Shown here: positions 1 through 5,749 of the stretch, piece after piece
Position numbering within the stretch: the stretch's first letter is position 1
Layout of the letters: every line of letters begins with the position of its first letter
Assembly: GCA_003229495.1 (NCBI GenBank)
Contig: QIEB01000279.1
Location: forward strand, 1-5,905
Length of the DNA stretch: 5,905 nt
Direction of reading: 5' to 3'
Source of the DNA: Flammeovirgaceae bacterium
GTDB taxonomy: Bacteria; Bacteroidota; Bacteroidia; Cytophagales; Cyclobacteriaceae
Made by a program: the position numbers and the translations under genes
The notes under the pieces: generated by a model
What the model saw: only the letters and a program-made list of their open reading frames with translations
Told to the model about the DNA's origin: nothing
The model's database searches: none

Positions 1-255
1 GATCAAGCTCAAAGCTGGTTCGCAAATGATATTTACTATATTGAATTCGAATATGTAACCAGAAGTATTTTCCAGCACACGGAAGCAGAAAACGTACACC
101 CCACCCAGAGGCAAATCAAAAATGAAGCAATTGAACGCGCGTCGTTAAACTGGAGACTTACCAGTAGGGAAAAACGTAATATTCAACGGAACTTCTATTC
201 TGAAAAAAATCGACAGGAACTTATAGAATTGCAGCGATTGCTGTTGGCCAATTAA
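1..255 (+). CDS. C-terminal fragment of an unrecognised protein
   Basis: An open frame runs from the first base of the window to a TAA at 253-255, giving the last 84 residues of a protein whose start lies to the left. I do not recognise the family. The fragment begins with an aromatic stretch (WFANDIYYIEFEY). It continues with a polar segment and ends in a strongly charged, probably helical tail rich in Arg, Lys, Glu and Gln (NWRLTSREKRN, then RQELIELQRLLLAN). There is no membrane segment and no type IX sorting tail, so a cytoplasmic protein is the simpler guess. Codon use is AT-leaning and matches the neighbouring genes. Its stop overlaps that of the minus-strand gene that follows, so the two genes meet tail to tail with no room for a terminator between them. 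The unbroken frame and the tidy convergent ends support a real gene, but function cannot be stated. Confidence 0.6.
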   Translation, partial: DQAQSWFANDIYYIEFEYVTRSIFQHTEAENVHPTQRQIKNEAIERASLNWRLTSREKRNIQRNFYSEKNRQELIELQRLLLAN

Positions 256-1298
256 TTTAATTTCAATAGTTTGGTGGACAATGCCAAACTTTTATTCTCC
301 AGCCAAAGCAAATAAATACCCGCCGGCAAAGTGGACAGTTCCAAAGTAAAAGTATTGGTTCCAAATTTATTATTTATTCTTCCTGAGGTGACGGTTCTTC
401 CTGATTCATCAATCAAGTGATACAATACCGGGACATTGTTATTGGTAATATATGAAACATGAAAGGTCCCGGAGGTCGGATTAGGAAATGTCTGCTGGAT
501 TTGAAATTGCGGCAACTGACCAGTAATCACCGAAACGATGAACGAAAACTCAAACGCGCCGTCGAAATCAACCTGTCTTAATCGATAGAAATTTCGACCT
601 TGTTGTGGATTTAAATCCAAATATTGATAGCTGACTATTTGATTGCTGGTCCCATTTCCTGGAATTTTTTTAATAATCTCCCAGTTTAGGGCGTATCTAC
701 TTCTTTGGACTTCAAAAAAATCATTATCTCTTTCAGAGGCCGTTTCCCATTGGAGCAAATTTCCGGTTTCTGTGGCGATAGCCCGAAAATTAACTAGTTC
801 TACGGGCAAGATTGGATTATCGCAATCACCACTAAAGGAACCAGAGTCATCTGTTACAGTTCCTGGGTTATCACAGGAACCCCCATAGGTGATGGCTCCT
901 GTGCTTCCCACATCAATAACTGCCCCATTTCCGCTGCCTGTGCCATTTGTGAAATCTCCATCAACAACTAAGGTCCCAAATATTTCGATGTCACCACTGT
1001 TGTTCTTATTTAAAAAATTACCCAGGACATGAATACACCCTCCGTTATTCACTAGAACGGTGGAATTATTGTTAAAAGTTAGATCTCCGGTAATAGTTAA
1101 TGTATTGGGAGAATTGACTGTGATGCTACCATTGTTAACCGTAAAATCACCGGCAATGGTTATATTATGGTTGACTATCAGATCGTCATTTTGACCCGGG
1201 GTGCCACAATCCCAGGTAGTGGTGCTGGTAGTGGTACAAATTGCACCATAAAGAACTGAACTGGTAAGTAAAAAAATAATACTTGTTAATAGACGCAC
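252..1298 (-). CDS. Secreted protein with beta-solenoid-like repeats and T9SS type A sorting domain
   Basis: 348-residue exported protein. Residues 1-19 form a signal peptide (MRLLTSIIFLLTSSVLYGA). Residues about 44-135 carry loosely repeated units of roughly 21-25 residues (ITIAGDFTVNNGSITVN, LTITGDLTFNNNSTVLVN, IHVLGNFLNKNNSGDIEI, LVVDGDFTN), which look like turns of a right-handed beta-solenoid. From residue 164 (LPVELVNFRA) to about 257 is the fibronectin-like hinge domain common in Bacteroidota surface proteins (LLQWETASERDNDFFEVQRS, FYRLRQVDFDG). Residues about 265-348 are a type IX secretion sorting domain (FPNPTSG at 271-277, LPAGIYLLWL near 324-333). Expected path: Sec export, then T9SS passage of the outer membrane with tail removal. 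No catalytic motif is visible; an adhesive or structural role is only inference. The start is GTG at 1298: an in-frame TAG at 1302-1304 excludes anything longer, and the signal peptide begins right there. No Shine-Dalgarno sequence is seen. It is transcribed divergently from icmF. Confidence 0.9.
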   Translation of the reverse strand: MRLLTSIIFLLTSSVLYGAICTTTSTTTWDCGTPGQNDDLIVNHNITIAGDFTVNNGSITVNSPNTLTITGDLTFNNNSTVLVNNGGCIHVLGNFLNKNNSGDIEIFGTLVVDGDFTNGTGSGNGAVIDVGSTGAITYGGSCDNPGTVTDDSGSFSGDCDNPILPVELVNFRAIATETGNLLQWETASERDNDFFEVQRSRYALNWEIIKKIPGNGTSNQIVSYQYLDLNPQQGRNFYRLRQVDFDGAFEFSFIVSVITGQLPQFQIQQTFPNPTSGTFHVSYITNNNVPVLYHLIDESGRTVTSGRINNKFGTNTFTLELSTLPAGIYLLWLENKSLALSTKLLKLN

Positions 1299-1397
1299 CG
1301 GCTAAGAATAATTCTATAAATAATGCAATTTATCAAGATCTAATGAAATACCTGAAGTGCTTTCTGAATAAATGAAAGAAGACCGGTCCATAGAGCA

Positions 1398-1433
1398 TTG
1401 TTAGGGCAAAACAGTGGAAAAAACGTAACTTTA
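1398..1433 (+). promoter_or_regulatory. Weak candidate Bacteroidota-type promoter for icmF
   Basis: The Bacteroidota consensus is TTG near -33 and TANNTTTG near -7. Here TTG at 1398-1400 is followed by TAACTTTA at 1426-1433, which matches the -7 element except for the last base. The 25-base gap is longer than the usual spacing of about 17-23. The -7 match overlaps the first copy of the 13-bp duplication. The position, 33 bases before the ATG, is sensible, but the match is imperfect and this is a guess. Confidence 0.22.
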
Positions 1434-1453
1434 AAAGAATACTTTAAAAGAAT
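1428..1453. repeat. Perfect 13-bp tandem duplication upstream of icmF
   Basis: The 13-mer ACTTTAAAAGAAT occurs at 1428-1440 and again at 1441-1453 without a mismatch, and the first two bases of a third copy follow. It ends 13 bases before the icmF ATG, so it lies in the leader or core promoter of that gene. It is AT-rich and may arise from replication slippage. Confidence 0.9.
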
Positions 1454-1466
1454 ACATAATAATTAG

Positions 1467-2090
1467 ATGTCCACTGGTACACCAGCTCCATATAAACCCA
1501 AAAATCACATCAGGATAGTTACTGCTGCCTCCTTGTTTGACGGCCATGATGCTGCCATTAACATTATGCGCCGTATTATTCAAAGTACCGGAGTAGAAGT
1601 CATTCATCTTGGCCACGATCGCTCGGTTCAGGAAATTGTCAACTGTGCCATACAGGAAGATGTGCAGGCAATAGCTATTACCTCCTACCAGGGTGGGCAT
1701 TTGGAGTTTTTTAAGTATATGTATGACTTGTTGGAGGAGCGAGGAGCGAGCAACATTAAAATCTTTGGGGGTGGCGGGGGCACTATTCTGCCAAATGAGC
1801 TCAGGGAATTGCACGAATATGGCATTTGCCGTATTTACACCCCGGATGATGGTCGTTCCATGGGTCTTCAGGGAATGATCAATGATCTGGTAGCACAATC
1901 TGACCGGCCTACTGGTAAAATGCTGACGAACTCCCTTAACGGTACTATTGAAAGCCTGCAAAATAAGGACCAGCAAACCATTGCCAGGATCATTTCCGCA
2001 TCAGAAAATTTTCCGGATGAAAGCGCTGAAATGCTACAACAGGTCAAAGACCTGGTTAAATCTTCGCCACGCCACCGGTGTTGGGCGTGA
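1467..2090 (+). CDS. icmF: IcmF N-terminal part: adenosylcobalamin-binding domain (frame-broken)
   Basis: First fragment of the fused isobutyryl-CoA mutase. Residues about 14-140 form the Rossmann-like B12-binding domain. The DxH cobalamin motif is FDGHDAAINIM, with His27 the expected lower axial ligand of cobalt. It is followed by the conserved AITSYQGGH segment (71-79) and the glycine run IFGGGGG (99-105) that cradles the nucleotide tail. Residues about 145-200 are the linker to the GTPase domain. The last seven residues (PRHRCWA) do not resemble IcmF and are read in the wrong frame; the true frame continues with TPPVLGVTGTGG from the other reading frame. ATG at 1467 is the first possible start, since an in-frame TAG lies directly before it at 1464-1466, and the protein begins as IcmF proteins do. 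No Shine-Dalgarno is present. Taken alone this piece could bind cobalamin but has no catalytic barrel. Confidence 0.9.
   Translation: MSTGTPAPYKPKNHIRIVTAASLFDGHDAAINIMRRIIQSTGVEVIHLGHDRSVQEIVNCAIQEDVQAIAITSYQGGHLEFFKYMYDLLEERGASNIKIFGGGGGTILPNELRELHEYGICRIYTPDDGRSMGLQGMINDLVAQSDRPTGKMLTNSLNGTIESLQNKDQQTIARIISASENFPDESAEMLQQVKDLVKSSPRHRCWA
2060..2090 (+). other. icmF: Frame break joining the two icmF reading frames
   Basis: The upstream frame stays open to TGA at 2088-2090. The downstream frame is open from just after TAA at 2057-2059. Both are open only across about 2060-2087, so a single -1 change here restores one protein of about 1131 residues, the usual size of IcmF. In the downstream frame, residues before its GTG (ATPP) already resemble the IcmF sequence before the P-loop, so the join is inside an ancestral single gene. 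No X-XXY-YYZ slippery heptamer is found in the window of overlap. A GC-rich hairpin (CACGCC 2068-2073 with GGCGTG 2084-2089) spans the spot. The cause may be a one-base loss in the genome or a sequencing error. Confidence 0.85.
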
Positions 2091-4861
2091 CCGGAACTGG
2101 CGGCTCCGGGAAATCTTCACTAGTGGACGAATTGGTACGACGTTTTCTGGTTGATTTTGAGGACAAGACGGTGGCCATTATTTCAGTTGACCCTTCCAGG
2201 CGCAAGTCCGGAGGAGCTTTATTGGGAGACCGTATTCGAATGAATGCCATCAACCATCCCAGGGTCTATATGCGGTCTCTGGCAACACGGCAATCGAATC
2301 TGGCCCTTTCAAAATATGTTAAGGACGCAGTAGATGTAGTTAAGGCTGCGCAATTTGATCTGGTAATTTTGGAAACCTCCGGTATAGGGCAGTCCGATAC
2401 CGAAATTATTGAGCATTCCGATGTTTCACTTTACGTGATGACCCCAGATTACGGAGCCGCTACTCAGTTGGAAAAAATTGATATGTTGGATTTCGCAGAC
2501 ATCATCGCCCTAAACAAATTCGACAAACGCGGATCCATTGATGCTCTCAGGGATGTCAAAAAACAATACCAACGAAATCACCATCAGTGGAATCATGATG
2601 ACCAGGAATCGCCGGTCTTTGGAACTATTGCCAGTCAGTTCAATGATCCAGGTATTAACCGGCTCTATAAGTGCGTTATCAATACCATTAGCGATAAAAC
2701 CAATTCAGAAATTCATTCTTCGTTTCAGATCACCGACGAAATGTCGGAGAAGGTTTTTATAATCCCCCCCAACAGGACCCGGTATCTTTCGGACATCGCG
2801 GAAAATAATAGACAATATGATCGATGGGCACAAACGCAGCAGCAAACAGCCCAGACTTTATACGGCATCAGGAAGACCATTGATTCGCTGAGAACTTTGA
2901 ACAGTCATTCAGAGGTACTGCCCCCACTAGAGGCGCATTATGAGTCTATAAAGAAGGAACTGGATCCGAAAAATTATGAGTTGATCGAAAATTGGCCGGA
3001 GAAAGTACAAAGTTATAAAAGCGAAACATTTTTGTTTAAGGTACGCAATACCGAAATCAAGGTAAAGAATTACACCGAGTCCCTATCGCATACCAGGGTA
3101 CCGAAAATAAGCCTTCCAAAGTATGAAGGTTGGGGAGATCTTTTGCGCTGGAATCTACAGGAAAACGTACCTGGTTCCTTTCCATTTACTTCGGGCGTTT
3201 ATCCCTTTAAGCGTGAAGGGGAAGATCCTACCAGGATGTTTGCCGGTGAAGGGGGTCCGGAACGAACCAACCAGCGATTTCACTATGTTAGCCGCGACAT
3301 GCCCGCTAAAAGGTTGTCTACGGCCTTCGATTCCGTAACCTTGTACGGCGCTGACCCCCATCAAAGGCCCGATATTTACGGGAAAATTGGTAATTCAGGA
3401 GTGTCCATTTGCTGTCTGGACGATGCCAAAAAACTCTATTCTGGTTTCAACCTGTCCCACTCAAAGACCTCCGTAAGTATGACCATCAATGGACCGGCAG
3501 CGATTATTACAGGATTTTTCATGAATGCGGCTATTGATCAGCAATGTGAACTCTATATAAGGGAACAGGGTTTGGTCAGTGAAGTGGAAGACAAGATCAC
3601 CAATCTTTATCAAGGGCAGGAAGCGCTTAGACCACGGTATCAAGGTGACTTGCCAAAAGGCCACGACGGCTTGGGACTGTTACTTTTAGGTGTTACCGGT
3701 GACCAGGTACTGGAACAGGATGTATATAACGATATAAAATCTAAAACTTTAAAGGCCGTCAGGGGCACCGTTCAAGCTGATATCCTAAAAGAGGACCAGG
3801 CCCAAAACACCTGTATTTTCTCCACCGAGTTCTCCCTCCGGCTTATGGGAGATGTACAAGAATATTTCATTGACCAGGGAGTACGCAACTTTTATTCGGT
3901 GTCTATATCTGGTTATCACATTGCCGAGGCAGGGGCAAACCCAATCACGCAATTAGCTTTTACCCTGGCCAATGGATTTACCTATGTAGAGTACTTTCTT
4001 TCAAGGGGAATGGATATTAACAAGTTCGCTCCAAACCTTTCTTTTTTCTTTAGCAACGGTATTGATGCTGAGTATGCAGTGATCGGCCGGGTGGCCAGAC
4101 GGGTATGGGCCAAAGCGATGAAACTGAAATACCAGGCCGATGATCGCTCACAAATGTTAAAATATCATATTCAGACCTCGGGACGATCTTTGCATGCACA
4201 GGAAATTGATTTTAATGACATAAGAACCACTTTGCAGGCCCTCTATGCAATTTATGACAACTGCAACAGTCTGCATACTAATGCCTATGACGAAGCCATT
4301 ACTACCCCCACCGAGGAATCAGTGCGAAGAGCCATGGCCATTCAGTTGATCATTAATAAGGAATTGGGGCTGGCCAATAATGAAAACCCTCTGCAGGGGT
4401 CCTTTATTATCGAGGAACTTACAGATCTGGTTGAAACAGCAGTGCTATTGGAATTCGATAGGATCACTGAAAGAGGCGGGGTTTTAGGGGCCATGGAAAC
4501 CATGTACCAACGCGGGAAGATACAGGAAGAAAGTTTGTATTACGAAACCTTGAAGCATACCGGTGAACTGCCAATCATGGGTGTCAACACATTTTTATCA
4601 GCTAAGGGATCTCCCACTATGGTACCCGGTGAGGTTATCAGGGCCACCAAAGAGGAAAAGGTCTATCAAATAGAAATGCTGGAGCGGCTGCACCAACATT
4701 ATGGTGAAGACGCTGAAAAGTACTTAAGTAATTTAAAGCAATCAGCCATTCAAAACACCAATATATTTCATAGCCTAATGGAAGCTAGTAAGTATTGCTC
4801 ACTGGGTCAAATAACTCAAACCATGTTTGCTGTCGGTGGGCAGTACCGAAGAAATATGTGA
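2078..4861 (+). CDS. icmF: IcmF remainder: MeaB-like GTPase plus isobutyryl-CoA mutase domain
   Basis: 927-residue second part of the fused adenosylcobalamin-dependent mutase, which interconverts isobutyryl-CoA and n-butyryl-CoA in the cytoplasm. Residues 1 to about 215 are the G3E GTPase (MeaB-like) that gates cofactor loading: Walker A GTGGSGKSS at 6-14, SVDPSRRKSGGALLGDR at 36-52, ETSGIGQSD at 99-107, and base-recognition NKFD at 146-149. About 220-340 is a helical linker. About 345-900 is the mutase TIM barrel and C-terminal region. Active-site residues: Phe377 (GVYPF) and Gln576 (AQNTCI) lie where methylmalonyl-CoA mutase has Tyr89 and Arg207, which is the isobutyryl-CoA pattern. His614 (SGYH) matches the catalytic His244. 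The nominal start is GTG at 2078, but it sits right at the first beta strand of the GTPase with no ribosome-binding site. I therefore think it is not a natural start and that the frame belongs to the upstream piece. An OsmC-family gene follows after 15 bases. Confidence 0.93.
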   Translation: MLGVTGTGGSGKSSLVDELVRRFLVDFEDKTVAIISVDPSRRKSGGALLGDRIRMNAINHPRVYMRSLATRQSNLALSKYVKDAVDVVKAAQFDLVILETSGIGQSDTEIIEHSDVSLYVMTPDYGAATQLEKIDMLDFADIIALNKFDKRGSIDALRDVKKQYQRNHHQWNHDDQESPVFGTIASQFNDPGINRLYKCVINTISDKTNSEIHSSFQITDEMSEKVFIIPPNRTRYLSDIAENNRQYDRWAQTQQQTAQTLYGIRKTIDSLRTLNSHSEVLPPLEAHYESIKKELDPKNYELIENWPEKVQSYKSETFLFKVRNTEIKVKNYTESLSHTRVPKISLPKYEGWGDLLRWNLQENVPGSFPFTSGVYPFKREGEDPTRMFAGEGGPERTNQRFHYVSRDMPAKRLSTAFDSVTLYGADPHQRPDIYGKIGNSGVSICCLDDAKKLYSGFNLSHSKTSVSMTINGPAAIITGFFMNAAIDQQCELYIREQGLVSEVEDKITNLYQGQEALRPRYQGDLPKGHDGLGLLLLGVTGDQVLEQDVYNDIKSKTLKAVRGTVQADILKEDQAQNTCIFSTEFSLRLMGDVQEYFIDQGVRNFYSVSISGYHIAEAGANPITQLAFTLANGFTYVEYFLSRGMDINKFAPNLSFFFSNGIDAEYAVIGRVARRVWAKAMKLKYQADDRSQMLKYHIQTSGRSLHAQEIDFNDIRTTLQALYAIYDNCNSLHTNAYDEAITTPTEESVRRAMAIQLIINKELGLANNENPLQGSFIIEELTDLVETAVLLEFDRITERGGVLGAMETMYQRGKIQEESLYYETLKHTGELPIMGVNTFLSAKGSPTMVPGEVIRATKEEKVYQIEMLERLHQHYGEDAEKYLSNLKQSAIQNTNIFHSLMEASKYCSLGQITQTMFAVGGQYRRNM

Positions 4862-4876
4862 TACAATGATTATAGT

Positions 4877-5305
4877 ATGAGTAATAAACGAACCACTACC
4901 ACACAGTACCTAGCAGAATTTGAATACCAAGCGGCCAACCCCCAGGGCAATACCGTACAAATCGACATGTATGACCCTGAGAATAAAAAGGCCCAATCAC
5001 CTATGGAGCTGCTTTTGTCAGCAGCCGCAGCCTGTTCCGCGGTAGACGTGATTGGTATTCTGAAGAAAAAAAGAAAGACCATTGACGGTTTGCAGGTGGT
5101 GGCCGAGGGAGTGCGCCGGAATGAACATCCCAAATATTTTACCGATATCCTTTTAGTCTTTAAGTTGTCTTCACCCGACACCACCAAATCCGAGCTGGAA
5201 AAGATCGTGGCACTCTCAGTAGACAAGTATTGTTCAGTGGCTGCTACTATTAGAGGAGTGGCGAAGGTGCGTTATGAAAGCATTGTGTTGAGAACAGGAG
5301 AATAG
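4877..5305 (+). CDS. OsmC-family protein
   Basis: 142-residue protein of the OsmC/Ohr superfamily, cytoplasmic thiol-dependent peroxidases that reduce organic hydroperoxides; some subgroups have no proven role. Both family cysteines are present: Cys53 in the central helix (ELLLSAAAACSAVDV) and Cys119 (VDKYCSVAATI). Glu44 in SPMELLLSA is the acidic residue normally conserved before the first cysteine. Length is normal for the family. The subgroup (OsmC, Ohr or YhfA-like) cannot be fixed by eye, so no gene symbol is given. ATG at 4877 lies 15 bases after the icmF stop, which suggests one transcript. No Shine-Dalgarno is visible. A five-codon minimal frame (ATG at 4866 to TGA at 4878-4880) overlaps the start and is probably chance. 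Oddly, the last five codons, including the TAG stop, are made of the first two units of the downstream octamer repeat array, so the RTGE ending is repeat-derived. Confidence 0.9.
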   Translation: MSNKRTTTTQYLAEFEYQAANPQGNTVQIDMYDPENKKAQSPMELLLSAAAACSAVDVIGILKKKRKTIDGLQVVAEGVRRNEHPKYFTDILLVFKLSSPDTTKSELEKIVALSVDKYCSVAATIRGVAKVRYESIVLRTGE

Positions 5306-5481
5306 GGGAACATGGGAACAATAGAACAGTTGAACAATAGAACAGTTGAACAGTTGAACAGTAGAACAGCAGAACAGTTGAACATTTGAACATTTGAACA
5401 GTAGAGCATTTGAACATTTGAACAAGAGAACAGTAGAACAGTAGAACAGTAGAATATTTGAACAGAAGAACATTTGAACGC
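5290..5481. repeat. 24-unit octamer tandem array (GAACA core plus 3 variable bases)
   Basis: Twenty-four consecutive 8-base units fit one register with no insertion or deletion. Written as NNGAACAN, the core GAACA is exact in 20 of 24 units; the exceptions are units 2 and 21 (GAATA), 15 (GAGCA) and 24 (GAACG). The first two bases are TT in 10 units, TA in 7, GA in 3, GG in 2, and CA or AA once each. The last base is G in 13, T in 7, A in 3 and C in 1. Variation is thus almost confined to a three-base linker between fixed pentamers. The plus strand is purine-rich with little power to fold on itself. Units 1 and 2 (5290-5305) lie inside the OsmC-family gene. The repeat is far too short and has no spacers of CRISPR size. 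Confidence 0.95.
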
Positions 5482-5501
5482 CGAGTGCCGAACGCCGAAT
5501 G
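5476..5501. repeat. Heptamer tandem repeat directly after the octamer array
   Basis: GAACGCC (5476-5482), GAGTGCC (5483-5489), GAACGCC (5490-5496) and a partial GAATG (5497-5501) form a 7-base repeat. It grows out of the last octamer, sharing its GAAC, but has a different period and a GC-richer sequence. The array therefore changes unit length at its right end. Confidence 0.75.
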
Positions 5502-5709
5502 AAATTGATTAATAGATTACCGATTTTTGATATGGCGGATAATTAATTACTTCCGTGTCAAATTGCGGTAACGGACCCAAAGCGGTATCCTAAAATTAAG
5601 AGCACCAAGTGCTGATTAGCTCCAAAGTCACAAATGCTTGTTCTCTTCCATGTTTCTATAAAGTGGTTATTCACTTGACGAAAGAACGGACCATGTGAAT
5701 GGAAGACAA
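5502..5709. other. Non-coding stretch with an imperfect inverted repeat
   Basis: I see no credible gene between the repeats and the right-hand partial gene. The stretch is AT-rich up to about 5700. Its main structure is an inverted repeat with 12-base arms, GTTCTCTTCCAT at 5640-5651 and ATGGAAGACAAC at 5699-5710, with one mismatch and 47 bases between. Shorter hairpins are AGCAC/GTGCT (5601-5605 and 5609-5613) and ATTCAC/GTGAAT (5669-5674 and 5695-5700); the latter competes with the larger pairing. No tRNA, riboswitch or insertion sequence is recognised. Confidence 0.5.
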
Positions 5710-5732
5710 CCTGCCTGCGGCTGGCAGGCGGG
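5710..5732. terminator. GC-rich hairpin, possible terminator of the right-hand minus-strand gene
   Basis: CCTGCCTGC at 5710-5718 pairs with GCAGGCGGG at 5724-5732 around a five-base loop. This gives nine pairs as plus-strand RNA with one G-U; as minus-strand RNA the same pair becomes an A-C mismatch. It starts 18 bases past the stop of the minus-strand partial gene (5750-5752), a normal place for a terminator. The tract after it on that strand (TTGTCTTCC) is only weakly T-rich. GC-rich CCTGCC-type palindromes of this look are, to my recollection, frequent between genes in Bacteroidota, so it may be a dispersed element instead. Confidence 0.35.
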
Positions 5733-5749
5733 CCCAAGCGGCCGCCCAT

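Noticed and set aside
1..4. GATC at the very first base, as from a Sau3AI-cut clone end
   Set aside because: A four-base match at one end is weak evidence (1 in 256 by chance), and the other end shows no such site.
643..888. Plus-strand open frame opposite the T9SS protein
   Set aside because: It is antisense to the hinge domain of a clear gene and has no features of its own.
1431..1976. Minus-strand open frame of 181 codons opposite icmF
   Set aside because: It is antisense to the well-conserved B12-binding domain, has no recognisable motif, and is best explained as a shadow of that gene.
2060..2090. Programmed -1 ribosomal frameshift in icmF
   Set aside because: No X-XXY-YYZ heptamer exists in the overlap window, and IcmF is not known to need frameshifting. 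The GC hairpin alone is not sufficient.
4866..4880. Tiny leader frame (ATG ATT ATA GTA TGA) overlapping the OsmC-family start
   Set aside because: Four residues are expected by chance. There is no ribosome-binding site and no attenuator structure.
5234..5473. Minus-strand open frame coding for a Cys/Leu/Phe-rich 8-residue repeat
   Set aside because: It is the translation of the octamer array: 8 bases read in triplets gives a 24-base, 8-residue period. It has no non-repeat domain and overlaps the OsmC-family gene.
5290..5501. CRISPR array
   Set aside because: Units are 8 bases with 3-base variable gaps. There are no 20-40 base repeats with unique spacers and no cas genes.
5558..5749. Minus-strand open frame of 63 codons
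   Set aside because: It starts in the GC hairpin and runs through inverted repeats and AT-rich intergenic DNA. The peptide shows no recognisable domain or normal composition.
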